Source: Desulfovibrio subterraneus (GTDB lineage: Bacteria; Desulfobacterota; Desulfovibrionia; Desulfovibrionales; Desulfovibrionaceae). From it: a stretch of 64,000 nt of DNA. Each line of letters begins with the position of its first letter. Position 1 is the first letter of the stretch. The notes under the pieces are model-generated. The model did not search any database and was not told the DNA's origin. It worked only from the letters and a program-made list of their open reading frames with translations. The translations under genes and the position numbers were made by a program. Of the stretch, positions 35,587 through 43,800 are shown one piece after another. The stretch is taken from assembly GCF_013340285.1 (NCBI RefSeq), contig NZ_BLVO01000013.1, positions 1,321,689 to 1,385,688 on the forward strand, given 5' to 3'.

Positions 35587-36936
35587 ATGGCTGCAACCAT
35601 CTCTGCCCGAAACTATACCACGGCACCCAACACAACCCTGGTTCGCATGGCCCTGCCCGTCCTTGTCTCACTGGTGGCGGAGCCTCTCACCGGCCTTGCA
35701 GACACCGCCTTTGTAGCCCGTCTCGGAACTGAAGCGCTGGCCTCGCTGGGCATCGGCACCATGATTCTTACCTCCACATTCTGGATATTCAATTTTCTTG
35801 GAGTAGGAACCCAGACGGAACTGGCCAAACATCTTGGTGCCAATAATTCCGAAAAAGCATCCGCCGTGTGCAGTGCTTCTCTGTTGCTGGCGCTGAGCCT
35901 CGGCATTATTTCCATGCTTGCGGCCTGGCCGTTTCTTACACTGGCCGCCGAAGCAATGGGAGGTACCGGCCCGATAACCGCACTGGCAGTGGAATACATG
36001 CAGGCCCGGCTTTTCGGAGCACCCGCAGTGCTCATTACCTTTGCCTGTTTCGGAGCCCTGCGGGGCGTGCAGGACATGAAGGCCCCTCTCATGATCGCTG
36101 CCATGGTCAACGGCCTGAACATTCTGCTCGACTGGCTGCTCATCTTCGGCATCGGCCCCTTTCCCGCACTCGGAGTACAGGGTGCCGCGCTTGCCACATC
36201 TGCCAGCCAGTGGGGGGGCGCCCTGTGGGCCATATTGCTGGTCCACAGACATATAAGATTCAACAGCTCCGTCAGGCTTGATGATATCCGCCGCCTTGTC
36301 TCCATAGGTGGCGACATGTTCGTCCGTACGGGAATGGTGCTCGCCTTCCTGCTCTTTGCCACCAGAGTTGCCACGGAGGCAGGCGCAGAATCCGGTGCCG
36401 CACATCAGGCCATACGCCAGTTTTTCTTTTTTACCGCACTGTTTCTGGACGCATTTGCCATCAGCGGCCAGAGCCTCATAGGCTTCTTCATGGGCAGCAA
36501 TGACAAAGCAATGGCGCGTTGTGTCGCGAAAACAGTATGCGTATGGAGCCTTGGAACGGGCTGTTTGCTCATGGCGGTCATGCTGGCCGGAAAGCAGACC
36601 ATAGCCTGGCTGCTGGTACCCGCCGAAGCGTATGCCGTCTTCAATGCACCATGGGTCATTGCGGCGCTTATCCAGCCGGTCAATGCCTTGTCGTTCGCCA
36701 CCGACGGAATACACTGGGGAACGGGCGACTTCCGCTTCCTTCGCAACGCCATGCTTTTGTCCGCAGCGGCGGGCATTGCCATTCTTGCCGGTACTGCACA
36801 ACTTTCTCCTGAAACTCCTCTTGCATGGGTGTGGATAGCCACAGGAGTATGGACCACGGCACGGGCAGGGTTGGGTTTGATACGCATCTGGCCCGGTTAT
36901 GCAAACGGACCGCTCGGTACAGCCTCCCCCTCATAA
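35587..36936 (+). CDS. MATE-family (DinF-like) efflux transporter
   Basis: 449 aa from the ATG at 35587, which has AAGAGGAA upstream; ATGs at 35542 and 35566 lack a ribosome site. Twelve predicted membrane helices. Near the N-terminus RMALPVLVSLVAEPLTGLADTAFVARLG is the DinF-type MATE signature. It exports organic cations or drugs in exchange for Na+ or H+. It diverges from the tail-fibre gene and belongs to no visible operon. Confidence 0.9.
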   Translation: MAATISARNYTTAPNTTLVRMALPVLVSLVAEPLTGLADTAFVARLGTEALASLGIGTMILTSTFWIFNFLGVGTQTELAKHLGANNSEKASAVCSASLLLALSLGIISMLAAWPFLTLAAEAMGGTGPITALAVEYMQARLFGAPAVLITFACFGALRGVQDMKAPLMIAAMVNGLNILLDWLLIFGIGPFPALGVQGAALATSASQWGGALWAILLVHRHIRFNSSVRLDDIRRLVSIGGDMFVRTGMVLAFLLFATRVATEAGAESGAAHQAIRQFFFFTALFLDAFAISGQSLIGFFMGSNDKAMARCVAKTVCVWSLGTGCLLMAVMLAGKQTIAWLLVPAEAYAVFNAPWVIAALIQPVNALSFATDGIHWGTGDFRFLRNAMLLSAAAGIAILAGTAQLSPETPLAWVWIATGVWTTARAGLGLIRIWPGYANGPLGTASPS

Positions 36937-37055
36937 AAGCATGCAATAATTTCTTTCGTAACATCTGTCATTTCTGTTGTAATCGCTGCGGAAAAATGTA
37001 TAGCCGAATTCGGTGCTCGTCATTTCCTGCAGCATACCTTTCCAAGGATGCCATA

Positions 37056-37271
37056 GTGAACTTCAAGGAATCGGTCATTTATGCCATAAAACGGGCACAC
37101 AGAGAGAAAACTGAGCTTGTCGTAGGCAAGGAGGAGAACCACTGGGTTATCCGTGAACTCTCCGATCCGAAATCGGACATGCTTTCGCCCAGCATCATCG
37201 TGACCGGTCGCGGAATAAAGTATCCGGACCACGAAGATCTGTACGCCAGGCTGGTAGCGATGGGCGCCTAG
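37056..37271 (+). CDS. Small protein of unknown function (71 aa)
   Basis: The reading frame is open from 36825, but the best start is the GTG at 37056 (AAGGA eight bases upstream), giving VNFKESVIYAIKRAHREKTE at the N-terminus. An in-frame ATG at 36996 has no ribosome site. Charged, soluble, with alternating strand-like and helical segments (TELVVGKEENHWVIRELS). No family recognised. Coding character is supported by codon use, not homology. Confidence 0.55.
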   Translation: MNFKESVIYAIKRAHREKTELVVGKEENHWVIRELSDPKSDMLSPSIIVTGRGIKYPDHEDLYARLVAMGA

Positions 37272-37298
37272 CATTTTTCAACGGAAACCAATTTAAAC

Positions 37299-37328
37299 TT
37301 GTCAGAAATGTTTTTTTTGCGATATATT
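37299..37328 (+). promoter_or_regulatory. Promoter of the VWA-OmpA gene
   Basis: TTGTCA (37299-37304), 18 bases including a run of eight T, then TATATT (37323-37328). It gives a leader of about 40 bases before an AGGAGA ribosome site. Confidence 0.55.
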
Positions 37329-37375
37329 ACAAACAATCTATTCCAAAGTTTACAAACTTCATTAAGGAGAAATCA

Positions 37376-38434
37376 ATGAAACTCGCGAAATTAATTGCAG
37401 CAGTTGCGGCAATTACCCTGCTCGGCCTCTCCGTAGTGGCACAGGCGCAGCCCATGATGCGCATGGAACCCAAAATTGCCAGCTTCGACTTTTTCATGGA
37501 CTATTCCGGTTCCATGATGATGAATCATAAGACCCTCAAGGAAAAGAAGATTGTCCTTGCCCGTGATCTTATGATGAAGGTGAACAAGAAGGTTCCCGCA
37601 CTGCCCTATGACGCCGCAATGCACACCTTTGCCCCCTACAGCGAACGCCTTGCTCTGGGCGCGTTCGACTCCGTTGCCATGGACAAGGCACTTCAGGCCC
37701 TTTCCACCAACGAAGGAATCCGCGGCCGTTTCACCCCCATGGGCGATGGCATCATGAAGGTTCAGCCTGCCGTTCACCCCATGAAGCGTGAAGGCGCCGT
37801 TATCCTCGTATCTGACGGTGAATCCAACATGGGCAGCGACCCCGTAACCGAAGCCAAGGTGCTGTACAATACCGAACCCGGCATCTGCCTGCACGTTGTC
37901 TCCTTTGCCGACACTCCCACCGGTGAAGAAACCCTGAAGCAGATTTCCGCTCTGAACGGCTGCTCCGTATACGCCAACGGTCCCGAACTGCTGGCCAACG
38001 AAGCCGCTCTTGACCAGTTCATGCAGGACGTCTTCTACCGCATGGTTGAAGAACAGCAGGTAACTGAAACTGCGCCTGTTCAGGAAACCGCTCCCGAAGC
38101 CGAAGCCATCGTTCTGCGTAACGTAAACTTTGCTTTCGACAGCGCCGAGATCACCAATGACTCCGCCGCCATCCTTACCGAAGCCGCAATGCTCATCAAG
38201 GATCGCCCCGGTACCATCGTGCTGACCGGTCACACCGACTCCACCGGCCCTGACGCTTACAACCAGAAGCTGTCTGAACGCCGCGCCCAGTCCGTTCGCG
38301 CCTTCCTTGCAAAGCAGGGCATCAGCGCCGACAGAATCACGGCAGTTGGCAAGGGTGAAGCTGATCCTGAATACGACAACAAGACGAGCGAAGGCCGCCG
38401 CCTCAACCGTCGAGTCGTTATCACCTTCGAATAG
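37376..38434 (+). CDS. Outer-membrane-associated protein: VWA domain fused to OmpA peptidoglycan-binding domain
   Basis: 352 aa with a signal peptide (1-24, ending AQA). A von Willebrand A domain follows (about 35-225) with the MIDAS D42-Y-S44-G-S46, TPMGDG (120-125) and LVSDGES (144-150). The C-terminal OmpA domain (about 245-352) has LTGHTDSTG (283-291), RAQSVRAFL and NRRVVITF. OmpA domains hold diaminopimelate in peptidoglycan; VWA domains bind protein ligands through a metal. It should sit in the periplasm or outer membrane as an adhesion or assembly factor. AGGAGA precedes the ATG. Alternating codon-rich, GC-balanced sequence and a strong own promoter and terminator suggest high expression. 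Confidence 0.9.
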   Translation: MKLAKLIAAVAAITLLGLSVVAQAQPMMRMEPKIASFDFFMDYSGSMMMNHKTLKEKKIVLARDLMMKVNKKVPALPYDAAMHTFAPYSERLALGAFDSVAMDKALQALSTNEGIRGRFTPMGDGIMKVQPAVHPMKREGAVILVSDGESNMGSDPVTEAKVLYNTEPGICLHVVSFADTPTGEETLKQISALNGCSVYANGPELLANEAALDQFMQDVFYRMVEEQQVTETAPVQETAPEAEAIVLRNVNFAFDSAEITNDSAAILTEAAMLIKDRPGTIVLTGHTDSTGPDAYNQKLSERRAQSVRAFLAKQGISADRITAVGKGEADPEYDNKTSEGRRLNRRVVITFE

Positions 38435-38447
38435 CACATAAAAAACA

Positions 38448-38483
38448 AAAGGCCCGTCAGCCCTTGCATGACGGGCCTTTTTT
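38448..38483 (+). terminator. Terminator of the VWA-OmpA gene
   Basis: A 12-bp stem AAAGGCCCGTCA/TGACGGGCCTTT (38448-38459, 38469-38480) continuing into a T run. Confidence 0.93.
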
Positions 38484-38498
38484 ATTGTAACAACGCCT

Positions 38499-39236
38499 AT
38501 GAGCAATGCACACTCCATCTTCGGAAAACTCGGATACGTAACAACCTGTTTTGCTATGCTGTTGATCATTCCGGCAGCAATGGCAGCACAGCCCGACGAA
38601 TCCCACCCTTCCGGTCCATCGGCACAACTCTCCCCCGCACAGCTGGCAGCTCCGGCAGCCACCAGCCATCCTGAACAAGGCAGCAAGCAGGCGACCCAAA
38701 CCGCCCTGCAGGCCCAACCTGCGCAGGCACCGGCGGCGGTTCAGAATCCGGTACCACTTAAGACTCCTGCGCCAGTTCCGCAGCCAGGTCAGCAGCCGGT
38801 TCAGAATGAAGCCACATCGTGCATCCCACTGCCCGCAACGCAGCCGACAACCGGAACAAGCATTGCCCAGCCCCCCGTGGAACAGGTTGAACCTGCCCAT
38901 CTGGTAAAAGCCAGAGACAACCTGCGGGATTTTGCCTACACACGCCTCATCTCCATGGCCAGCCGGCTGTGCTACACAGCTTCAAAGCCGAATATCGAGC
39001 ACAAGAGCGATAAGTGGGTGGCCACCTACAAGAATATTTCCCCTGATACGCTCATAGTACAGGTCAAGCCTGTCGAAGGTGCCAAGAACCGGTTCATGGG
39101 CCTCATCAAGTATGCTGTTCTGCACTACGAGGCATCTGCCGATAACAAATCTCTGCTTGCCCAGCAGGACTACCAGATGGTGAAGCGTCTCTGGCAGCTT
39201 GAGATTCTCCGCTTTGATGGTAAGACCTGGAAATAA
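38499..39236 (+). CDS. Secreted Pro/Gln/Ala-rich protein of unknown function (245 aa)
   Basis: Signal peptide to about residue 29 (IIPAAMAA). Residues 30-130 are low-complexity Ala/Pro/Gln (QAQPAQAPAAVQNPVPLK), likely an extended spacer. The C-terminal ~110 residues form a compact domain (LVKARDNLRDFAYTRLISMA ... KWVATYKNISPDTLIVQVKP). No family recognised. The ATG at 38499 has no visible ribosome site and lies 15 bases after the upstream terminator, so expression depends on an unseen promoter or read-through. Confidence 0.7.
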   Translation: MSNAHSIFGKLGYVTTCFAMLLIIPAAMAAQPDESHPSGPSAQLSPAQLAAPAATSHPEQGSKQATQTALQAQPAQAPAAVQNPVPLKTPAPVPQPGQQPVQNEATSCIPLPATQPTTGTSIAQPPVEQVEPAHLVKARDNLRDFAYTRLISMASRLCYTASKPNIEHKSDKWVATYKNISPDTLIVQVKPVEGAKNRFMGLIKYAVLHYEASADNKSLLAQQDYQMVKRLWQLEILRFDGKTWK

Positions 39237-39254
39237 CGGGCCTGAAAACAGCTG

Positions 39255-39287
39255 AAAGGCGCGGGAACATGTTCCCGCGCCTTTTTT
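39255..39287 (+). terminator. Terminator of the Pro/Gln-rich protein gene
   Basis: A near-perfect palindrome (39255-39267 with 39272-39284) rich in GC, ending in T6. Confidence 0.92.
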
Positions 39288-39347
39288 ATTTTCCAATGTC
39301 CCGTCTGACTCGTCCTGAAACAGGCACCCTGAAGGACTCAACCATCC

Positions 39348-39545
39348 CTACTGTTCACACTCTATGCAATCCTCAGGGCAAAAAGCCTGCAGTTCATGAA
39401 TGACAGCATCAGGAGCCACGTCGGAAAGCAGAAGCGGCCTGCTGTCACCTTCCTCCCAGCCAATGTAATCCGGCTGCAGTTCCGCGCAGCCTCCGCATCC
39501 GGTGCAGTCACCCATGAGAATATAAAAGCGCTTTTGCTCAGTCAT
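39348..39545 (-). CDS. Small ferredoxin-like [4Fe-4S] protein
   Basis: 65 aa from the ATG at 39545 (AAGGAGG five bases upstream). Cluster Cys in DCTGCGGCAE (CxxCxxC) plus the CPEDCIEC end motif, as in single-cluster ferredoxins (Fer4 family). The acidic middle (GWEEGDSRPLLLSDVAPD) fits docking to basic partners. No dedicated partner is adjacent. Confidence 0.87.
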   Translation of the reverse strand: MTEQKRFYILMGDCTGCGGCAELQPDYIGWEEGDSRPLLLSDVAPDAVIHELQAFCPEDCIECEQ

Positions 39546-39602
39546 ATGCACCTCCTTGAAAGCTCCTTCCTGTACGGATAATCATCCGCCAAGCTATGCA
39601 TA

Positions 39603-39633
39603 CCATAAAATAAGCCCCCCGGGCACGGGGGGC
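39603..39633 (-). terminator. Terminator-like hairpin downstream of the YibE/F gene
   Basis: Stem GCCCCCC/GGGGGGC (39614-39620, 39627-39633), followed on the minus strand by TTATTTTATGG. Confidence 0.75.
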
Positions 39634-39682
39634 AAGAGAAAGGAAGAGATAGAGAAGCTGTTTGCGAGTGTCTTCAAACTCT

Positions 39683-40867
39683 CTAGCGTGATTCAATGGC
39701 AATCTCGGGACAATGCGGCAACATTTCAGCTGCAGCGGCCTTTTGCCTGCGGGGTCGGGTATAGATGATAGCCCCGACAACGGCGGTAAACGGTGCAACC
39801 AGCACAAGGCCGAAGCTGCCCACGATGGTTTTAACCACCTCCGCAGCCACATACAGCAGATTGAAAATGTTGATAAGGGGAACCCCCTGCGCCATGAAGG
39901 CCATGAGCAGGGTCACATAACCCCCGGAATAAGCAAGAAGCAATGTTGTTGTCATGGTGCCCACGACAGACCTTCCAACCCGTATACCGGACCACAGCGC
40001 ATCGCGCATTGTGATGTCCGGAGCCTTCGTGACAAGTTCGTTCTGGCTTGCGGCAACATCCATCGCCAGATCCATCACCGCACCGGAAGCGGCGACAAAG
40101 ATGGCCGCCACATATATTCCGGTCAGGTCAAGATGCGCGTAGCCGGAATAGAGCAAGGTTTCGGCAAAGGGCATGACGGCCCCGTTCAGATGAAAAGCCT
40201 TTGCAGCCCACACAGCCAGTGCGGAACTCGCTCCCACCCCGAGCATGGCTCCCGAAAAAGCGACAACGCCGAGCCGCGTGGGTCCGGCAACGAGAAAAAT
40301 GATCCCGGATGTCAGCAGGGCAACCACGCCGAAGGCAAGCGGTACAGGCGCAATTCCGGTCAGCAGGGCCGGAATGAACACCTTCCACAACACCAGACCG
40401 GTGAAGATGAACGACAAAAGCGCCTTGGCCCCTGTCCATCCACCGAAAACAAGGAGCAGAAGCGCAAACAGCCCGAACAGTCCGGCCTCCAATCCAATAC
40501 GATAATGGTCCTGCGCCACGACCGCATTCACCGAACCATCCGGATTTCGCGTGATGACAAGCAGTGCCTCCTCGCCGGGGGCAAACACCTTGTCCACGTC
40601 GAGCCTTCCCAGCAACTGGTTCACCACATGATGCCGAGAATCTGCCAGCGGGCCATCAAGAACCTCCACAACCAGCTGCTGCGCCCCTACCTTTATGAGG
40701 GCATGCCGCTGCAATCCGGCGTTATCCGCCTCAATCACTCTGCCCCGCGCTCTCAGGGCGCTTGCATCCACCCGCTCTTCAAAGCCGGTGGGTACAAACC
40801 ACAGCGCTATGGAAAGGAGCGCGAAAACCAGCACGAGAGTCTGGTCCTTACGGCACATACGGCTCAT
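39683..40867 (-). CDS. YibE/F-like multi-pass membrane protein
   Basis: 394 aa from the ATG at 40867 (GGAGG seven bases upstream). The 405-base open extension toward 41272 crosses tandem repeats and lacks family character. One N-terminal helix anchors a periplasmic domain (about 30-130, with RGRVIEADNAG and QQLVVEVLDGPLADSRHHVV). About seven more helices follow, including GAVMDLAMDVAASQNELV, typical of the YibE/F family. Function in the family is unknown; a transporter is likely. The gene is alone, between alkaline phosphatase and the ferredoxin. Confidence 0.88.
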   Translation of the reverse strand: MSRMCRKDQTLVLVFALLSIALWFVPTGFEERVDASALRARGRVIEADNAGLQRHALIKVGAQQLVVEVLDGPLADSRHHVVNQLLGRLDVDKVFAPGEEALLVITRNPDGSVNAVVAQDHYRIGLEAGLFGLFALLLLVFGGWTGAKALLSFIFTGLVLWKVFIPALLTGIAPVPLAFGVVALLTSGIIFLVAGPTRLGVVAFSGAMLGVGASSALAVWAAKAFHLNGAVMPFAETLLYSGYAHLDLTGIYVAAIFVAASGAVMDLAMDVAASQNELVTKAPDITMRDALWSGIRVGRSVVGTMTTTLLLAYSGGYVTLLMAFMAQGVPLINIFNLLYVAAEVVKTIVGSFGLVLVAPFTAVVGAIIYTRPRRQKAAAAEMLPHCPEIAIESR

Positions 40868-41165
40868 ATAGGCTGCCTCCGATGAACACGATGCTATGAG
40901 GGCGGTGCAACATGCTGCACCGCCCCGTTGTTGCTGCAATTCGATCATGAACGAACGCATCTGGTCACGTCCGACAGCGTCTGACAACGTCCGATTACAT
41001 CCGTTAGTATCCGGTAGTATCCTGTTGTAGTGGTCCCGCCCGAATGCATCTGGCCGCTCCCGAACGCACCAAGCCGCGTCCGATTTGTCATCAATCGGGG
41101 CATCGGGGTAGTCGCCAGTTTGATCAAACCGGCCAGCTTCTGTCGGATATGATGTGAACCCGATA
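40868..41165. other. Non-coding interval upstream of the YibE/F gene, with repeats
   Basis: Contains the six 10-bp tandem repeats listed separately and scattered GAACGCATCTGG/GAATGCATCTGG elements (about 40952-40963, 41041-41052). It should hold the promoter of the YibE/F gene. No terminator was found for the alkaline phosphatase gene. Confidence 0.5.
40970..41029. repeat. Six degenerate 10-bp tandem repeats
   Basis: Consecutive units TCCGACAGCG, TCTGACAACG, TCCGATTACA, TCCGTTAGTA, TCCGGTAGTA and TCCTGTTGTA, all exactly 10 bases, begin with TCC/TCT. A period near one DNA helical turn puts every TCCG on the same face. Located about 100-160 bases upstream of the YibE/F start. Confidence 0.75.
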
Positions 41166-42662
41166 CTACTTGGCCGCCACGTAAACGTGCGGCTTGTTGC
41201 CGAGAATGGCCATGATCTTCTTGGCAATTTCCGACTGGTGGTAGGAGCGGTTGAAGGAATCGGCACCCACACCGATGGCGGAGGTCATAACCGGCACGGC
41301 GGTATGCGAATACGAGGTCCAGGCAAGGCCGGCCTTGTTGTTCACGATATGCGTAATGGCCACAACCAGCGGATCGTAGCCGCCGTAAAGACGCTCGTTA
41401 TCCGCAGTAACCGGCTTAACCATTTCATCCAGCATGGTCTGATTAAAGGCTTCGCGGAGCGTGGCAATTTCATAGGGCTTGAGGACAAGGGGATTCTTTT
41501 CGGCATCGCCAGAGAATTCCAGTCCGAAATAATGGGTGATGGTGGGCTGCAGTGCCTCAAAGGTCACGTTGCCCTTGTTCTCCTGCTTGAAGAGCTTGAG
41601 AACATCATCCGTGAAGTACTGGAACGAGACATACTGAGATTTCAGCACATCAAAATCGGTATCATACTGAGTACCGGCAAATCCCAGCGTCATGCCCCCG
41701 CACTCATGGTCGCCGGTAACGATGATGGCAGTTTCATCAGGGTGCTTCTTGTAGAAAGCCACGGCCTCACGAACGGCATCGTCAAAGGCGACGGTATCCA
41801 TGATAGCTGCCTTGGCATCGTTGGCGTGACAGGCCCAGTCTATCTTACCGCCTTCAACCATCATGAAGAAGCCCTTGCTGTTATCCAGCAGTTCAATGCC
41901 CTTGCGGGTGAACTCGGCAAGGGAGATATCCTTGTCGTTGCGATGGTCAATGGCATACGGCAGTGCGCCGGAATCCTGCAGCCACTGGTTGTAGGCAAGC
42001 ACCTTGCCGGATTTTGCGGACAGGCCGAGAAAACCGTTCCGGTTATCCACAACGGTATATCCTGCCTTGCGGATGGCTTCCATGGCATCGCCGCGGCTTT
42101 CAATGCCCTTCTTCTTGCCCTTGGGGTCCTTCAGGCCGCCGCCCGCAAAGTAGTCGAAACCGCTCTCTGCAATGGCGTGATCAATGTAATGATACTGGGA
42201 TCTGCTGGGAACATGCGCATAAAATGCCGCCGGAGTCGCATGGTCAATGGAGACACTGGAGACAATGCCCACCTTCATGCCACGTTCACGGGCCATTTCC
42301 GCAATGGTCTTGACCTTTGTATTGTCGGGTGCGAGGCCGATCATGCCGACATTGGTAATCTGACCGGCGCTCATGGCTGTGGCAGCTGCCGCGGAATCAA
42401 CTATGAACCGGTCGGCAGCGGGTGTGGTTGTCACCCCCTGAGCAGGAAAAGAGCGCATGGAAAGGCCTTTTCCGGTAAACGCCTCCGTTGCCACCTGCTG
42501 CGGAATACCCATTCCGTCGCCTATGAACAGAAACACGTACTTGGCAGCCTTGCCGGAGTAATAATCGCCGCCCCCCGCGATTGCTCCGCCGACAAACAGG
42601 CTGCAAACCAGCATGCATGCTATCAGCAATATTCTATAGCTCTTACGCAATGCGAAAAACAT
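41166..42662 (-). CDS. Alkaline phosphatase
   Basis: 498 aa from the ATG at 42662 (GGAGG eight bases upstream). Signal peptide to about residue 30 (FVGGAIAG). FLFIGDGMG binds the first metal. The nucleophile Ser lies in VDSAAAATAM. VTGDHECGG and YSHTAVPV supply zinc ligands. Hydrolyses phosphomonoesters in the periplasm. The residue set around the metals follows the PhoA-family alkaline phosphatase fold, not PhoX or PhoD. No Pho box was identified, so phosphate control is unproven. Confidence 0.92.
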   Translation of the reverse strand: MFFALRKSYRILLIACMLVCSLFVGGAIAGGGDYYSGKAAKYVFLFIGDGMGIPQQVATEAFTGKGLSMRSFPAQGVTTTPAADRFIVDSAAAATAMSAGQITNVGMIGLAPDNTKVKTIAEMARERGMKVGIVSSVSIDHATPAAFYAHVPSRSQYHYIDHAIAESGFDYFAGGGLKDPKGKKKGIESRGDAMEAIRKAGYTVVDNRNGFLGLSAKSGKVLAYNQWLQDSGALPYAIDHRNDKDISLAEFTRKGIELLDNSKGFFMMVEGGKIDWACHANDAKAAIMDTVAFDDAVREAVAFYKKHPDETAIIVTGDHECGGMTLGFAGTQYDTDFDVLKSQYVSFQYFTDDVLKLFKQENKGNVTFEALQPTITHYFGLEFSGDAEKNPLVLKPYEIATLREAFNQTMLDEMVKPVTADNERLYGGYDPLVVAITHIVNNKAGLAWTSYSHTAVPVMTSAIGVGADSFNRSYHQSEIAKKIMAILGNKPHVYVAAK

Positions 42663-42829
42663 AACCTTGTCCTCCTGAACGATGCCTGAATGATGAATGA
42701 AAACGCGCATAAAGACGCCGTAATCGCATCATGGAGAACTAGCGGGACAAGGTTACGCAGCAGTGACGAAGAAACAACAAACGTACGACACTTGGTGCCG
42801 CCGGAAGATATGGAGGGAAAGGGATGTGA

Positions 42830-43240
42830 TCAGTCGAGAAGAATGGGGTCCAGAGCAAGCCTGAACGACCTGCCGTCTGTGGCAGCAGCCTCGACAGCGG
42901 AATTCGGGCTTTTGCTTTCAGAAGACGTGCAGGCATATACGGGCGGGCGCTCTTCAGGAGTGACATTACCCCCCGCACAGTTTTCACAGGGGGCACAGGT
43001 AGCTGGCGGTTCACCGCAAGTCCGGGCAGCGTGCCCTGCAGTTTCCTGTTTCGTTGCCGGTACGCCGGATACGGCTTCCAATGCCTCCAGCATGACGCAG
43101 AAGTCAGCCCAAGGCACCATCACGGAAACAGGAACTCCCTCATTCAGCAACACTGCCGAATGAATTTCTCCGTTCCCCAGCTGTTCAGCAATATCGGCAA
43201 GCCTTTCACGGGCTTCATGCACGTTCTGTAAAAAGATCAC
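42830..43240 (-). CDS. Small protein with Phd/YefM-like N-terminus and Cys-rich tail (136 aa)
   Basis: Starts at a GTG at 43240 with AGGGGG four bases upstream. The first ~55 residues (NVHEARERLADIAEQLGNGE ... AVLLNEGVPVSVMVPWADF) resemble type II antitoxins of the Phd/YefM family. The tail holds four Cys in ARTCGEPPATCAPCENCAGG and is otherwise low complexity. No toxin gene follows; downstream is the alkaline phosphatase. It precedes, on the same strand, only 69 bases after the HPt gene. Antitoxin is a guess from sequence shape. Confidence 0.55.
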   Translation of the reverse strand: MIFLQNVHEARERLADIAEQLGNGEIHSAVLLNEGVPVSVMVPWADFCVMLEALEAVSGVPATKQETAGHAARTCGEPPATCAPCENCAGGNVTPEERPPVYACTSSESKSPNSAVEAAATDGRSFRLALDPILLD

Positions 43241-43309
43241 GATGCCCCCTATCGCAACGCGTCACGAACAAAAACATGATGAGGAAAGGAAAAATCCTTT
43301 CCCGGCAAC

Positions 43310-43654
43310 TCAGGAATACATGGCAAGCCAGGCATTAATGGAATCAATCGTATCCGTTACCACAGCCGTGAAGCGACCTTTCAGTGCCACAAGCGCGACA
43401 GGATCTTCGCTGCGTGCCGCCGTTTCCAGATCCAGAGTGCAGGCATGAAGAGCATCGGCGTTAATTGTCCCGCTTGCTCCCTTAAGGCTGTGCGCTTCCT
43501 TGCGCACTTCCTCAAAATCCGCACTCTCCATAGCCGTGCAAATACGCTGGACACGAGCATCCAGAGTTTCCAGAAAGGTGGAATAGAGTTCGCCCACAAA
43601 GGCGGTATCGTTCATCAGTCTTTTCAGAGTGGCTTCAGAGTTCAGTATCAGCAT
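43310..43654 (-). CDS. Histidine phosphotransfer (HPt) protein
   Basis: 114 aa from the ATG at 43654 with a GGAAAGGG ribosome site. A four-helix HPt domain with the phospho-accepting His55 in RKEAHSLKGASGTI. It relays phosphate between hybrid kinases and response regulators in the cytoplasm. No hybrid kinase is in this window. The adjacent two-component pair is of the direct His-Asp kind and does not need an HPt, so the partner is elsewhere. Confidence 0.9.
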   Translation of the reverse strand: MLILNSEATLKRLMNDTAFVGELYSTFLETLDARVQRICTAMESADFEEVRKEAHSLKGASGTINADALHACTLDLETAARSEDPVALVALKGRFTAVVTDTIDSINAWLAMYS

Positions 43655-43800
43655 GACCCTTTCCTCAGACGGACATACAAATACACGTTGCCCCCGCAAT
43701 TCCTTTAAAACGCCTCTCTTTGCAGCAATTGCACATATGCTAGGCCATATGGGATAAATATGCAAACCAATCCCTTACAGAAAATACAACTGTCCCCGTG

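Noticed and set aside
37391-38686. A 431-codon minus-strand frame
   Set aside because: Antisense to the VWA-OmpA gene and across its terminator; Gly/Val/Phe-rich with no family match.
41166-42662. Pho regulon control of alkaline phosphatase
   Set aside because: No convincing pair of Pho-box repeats was found in the 42663-42829 interval.
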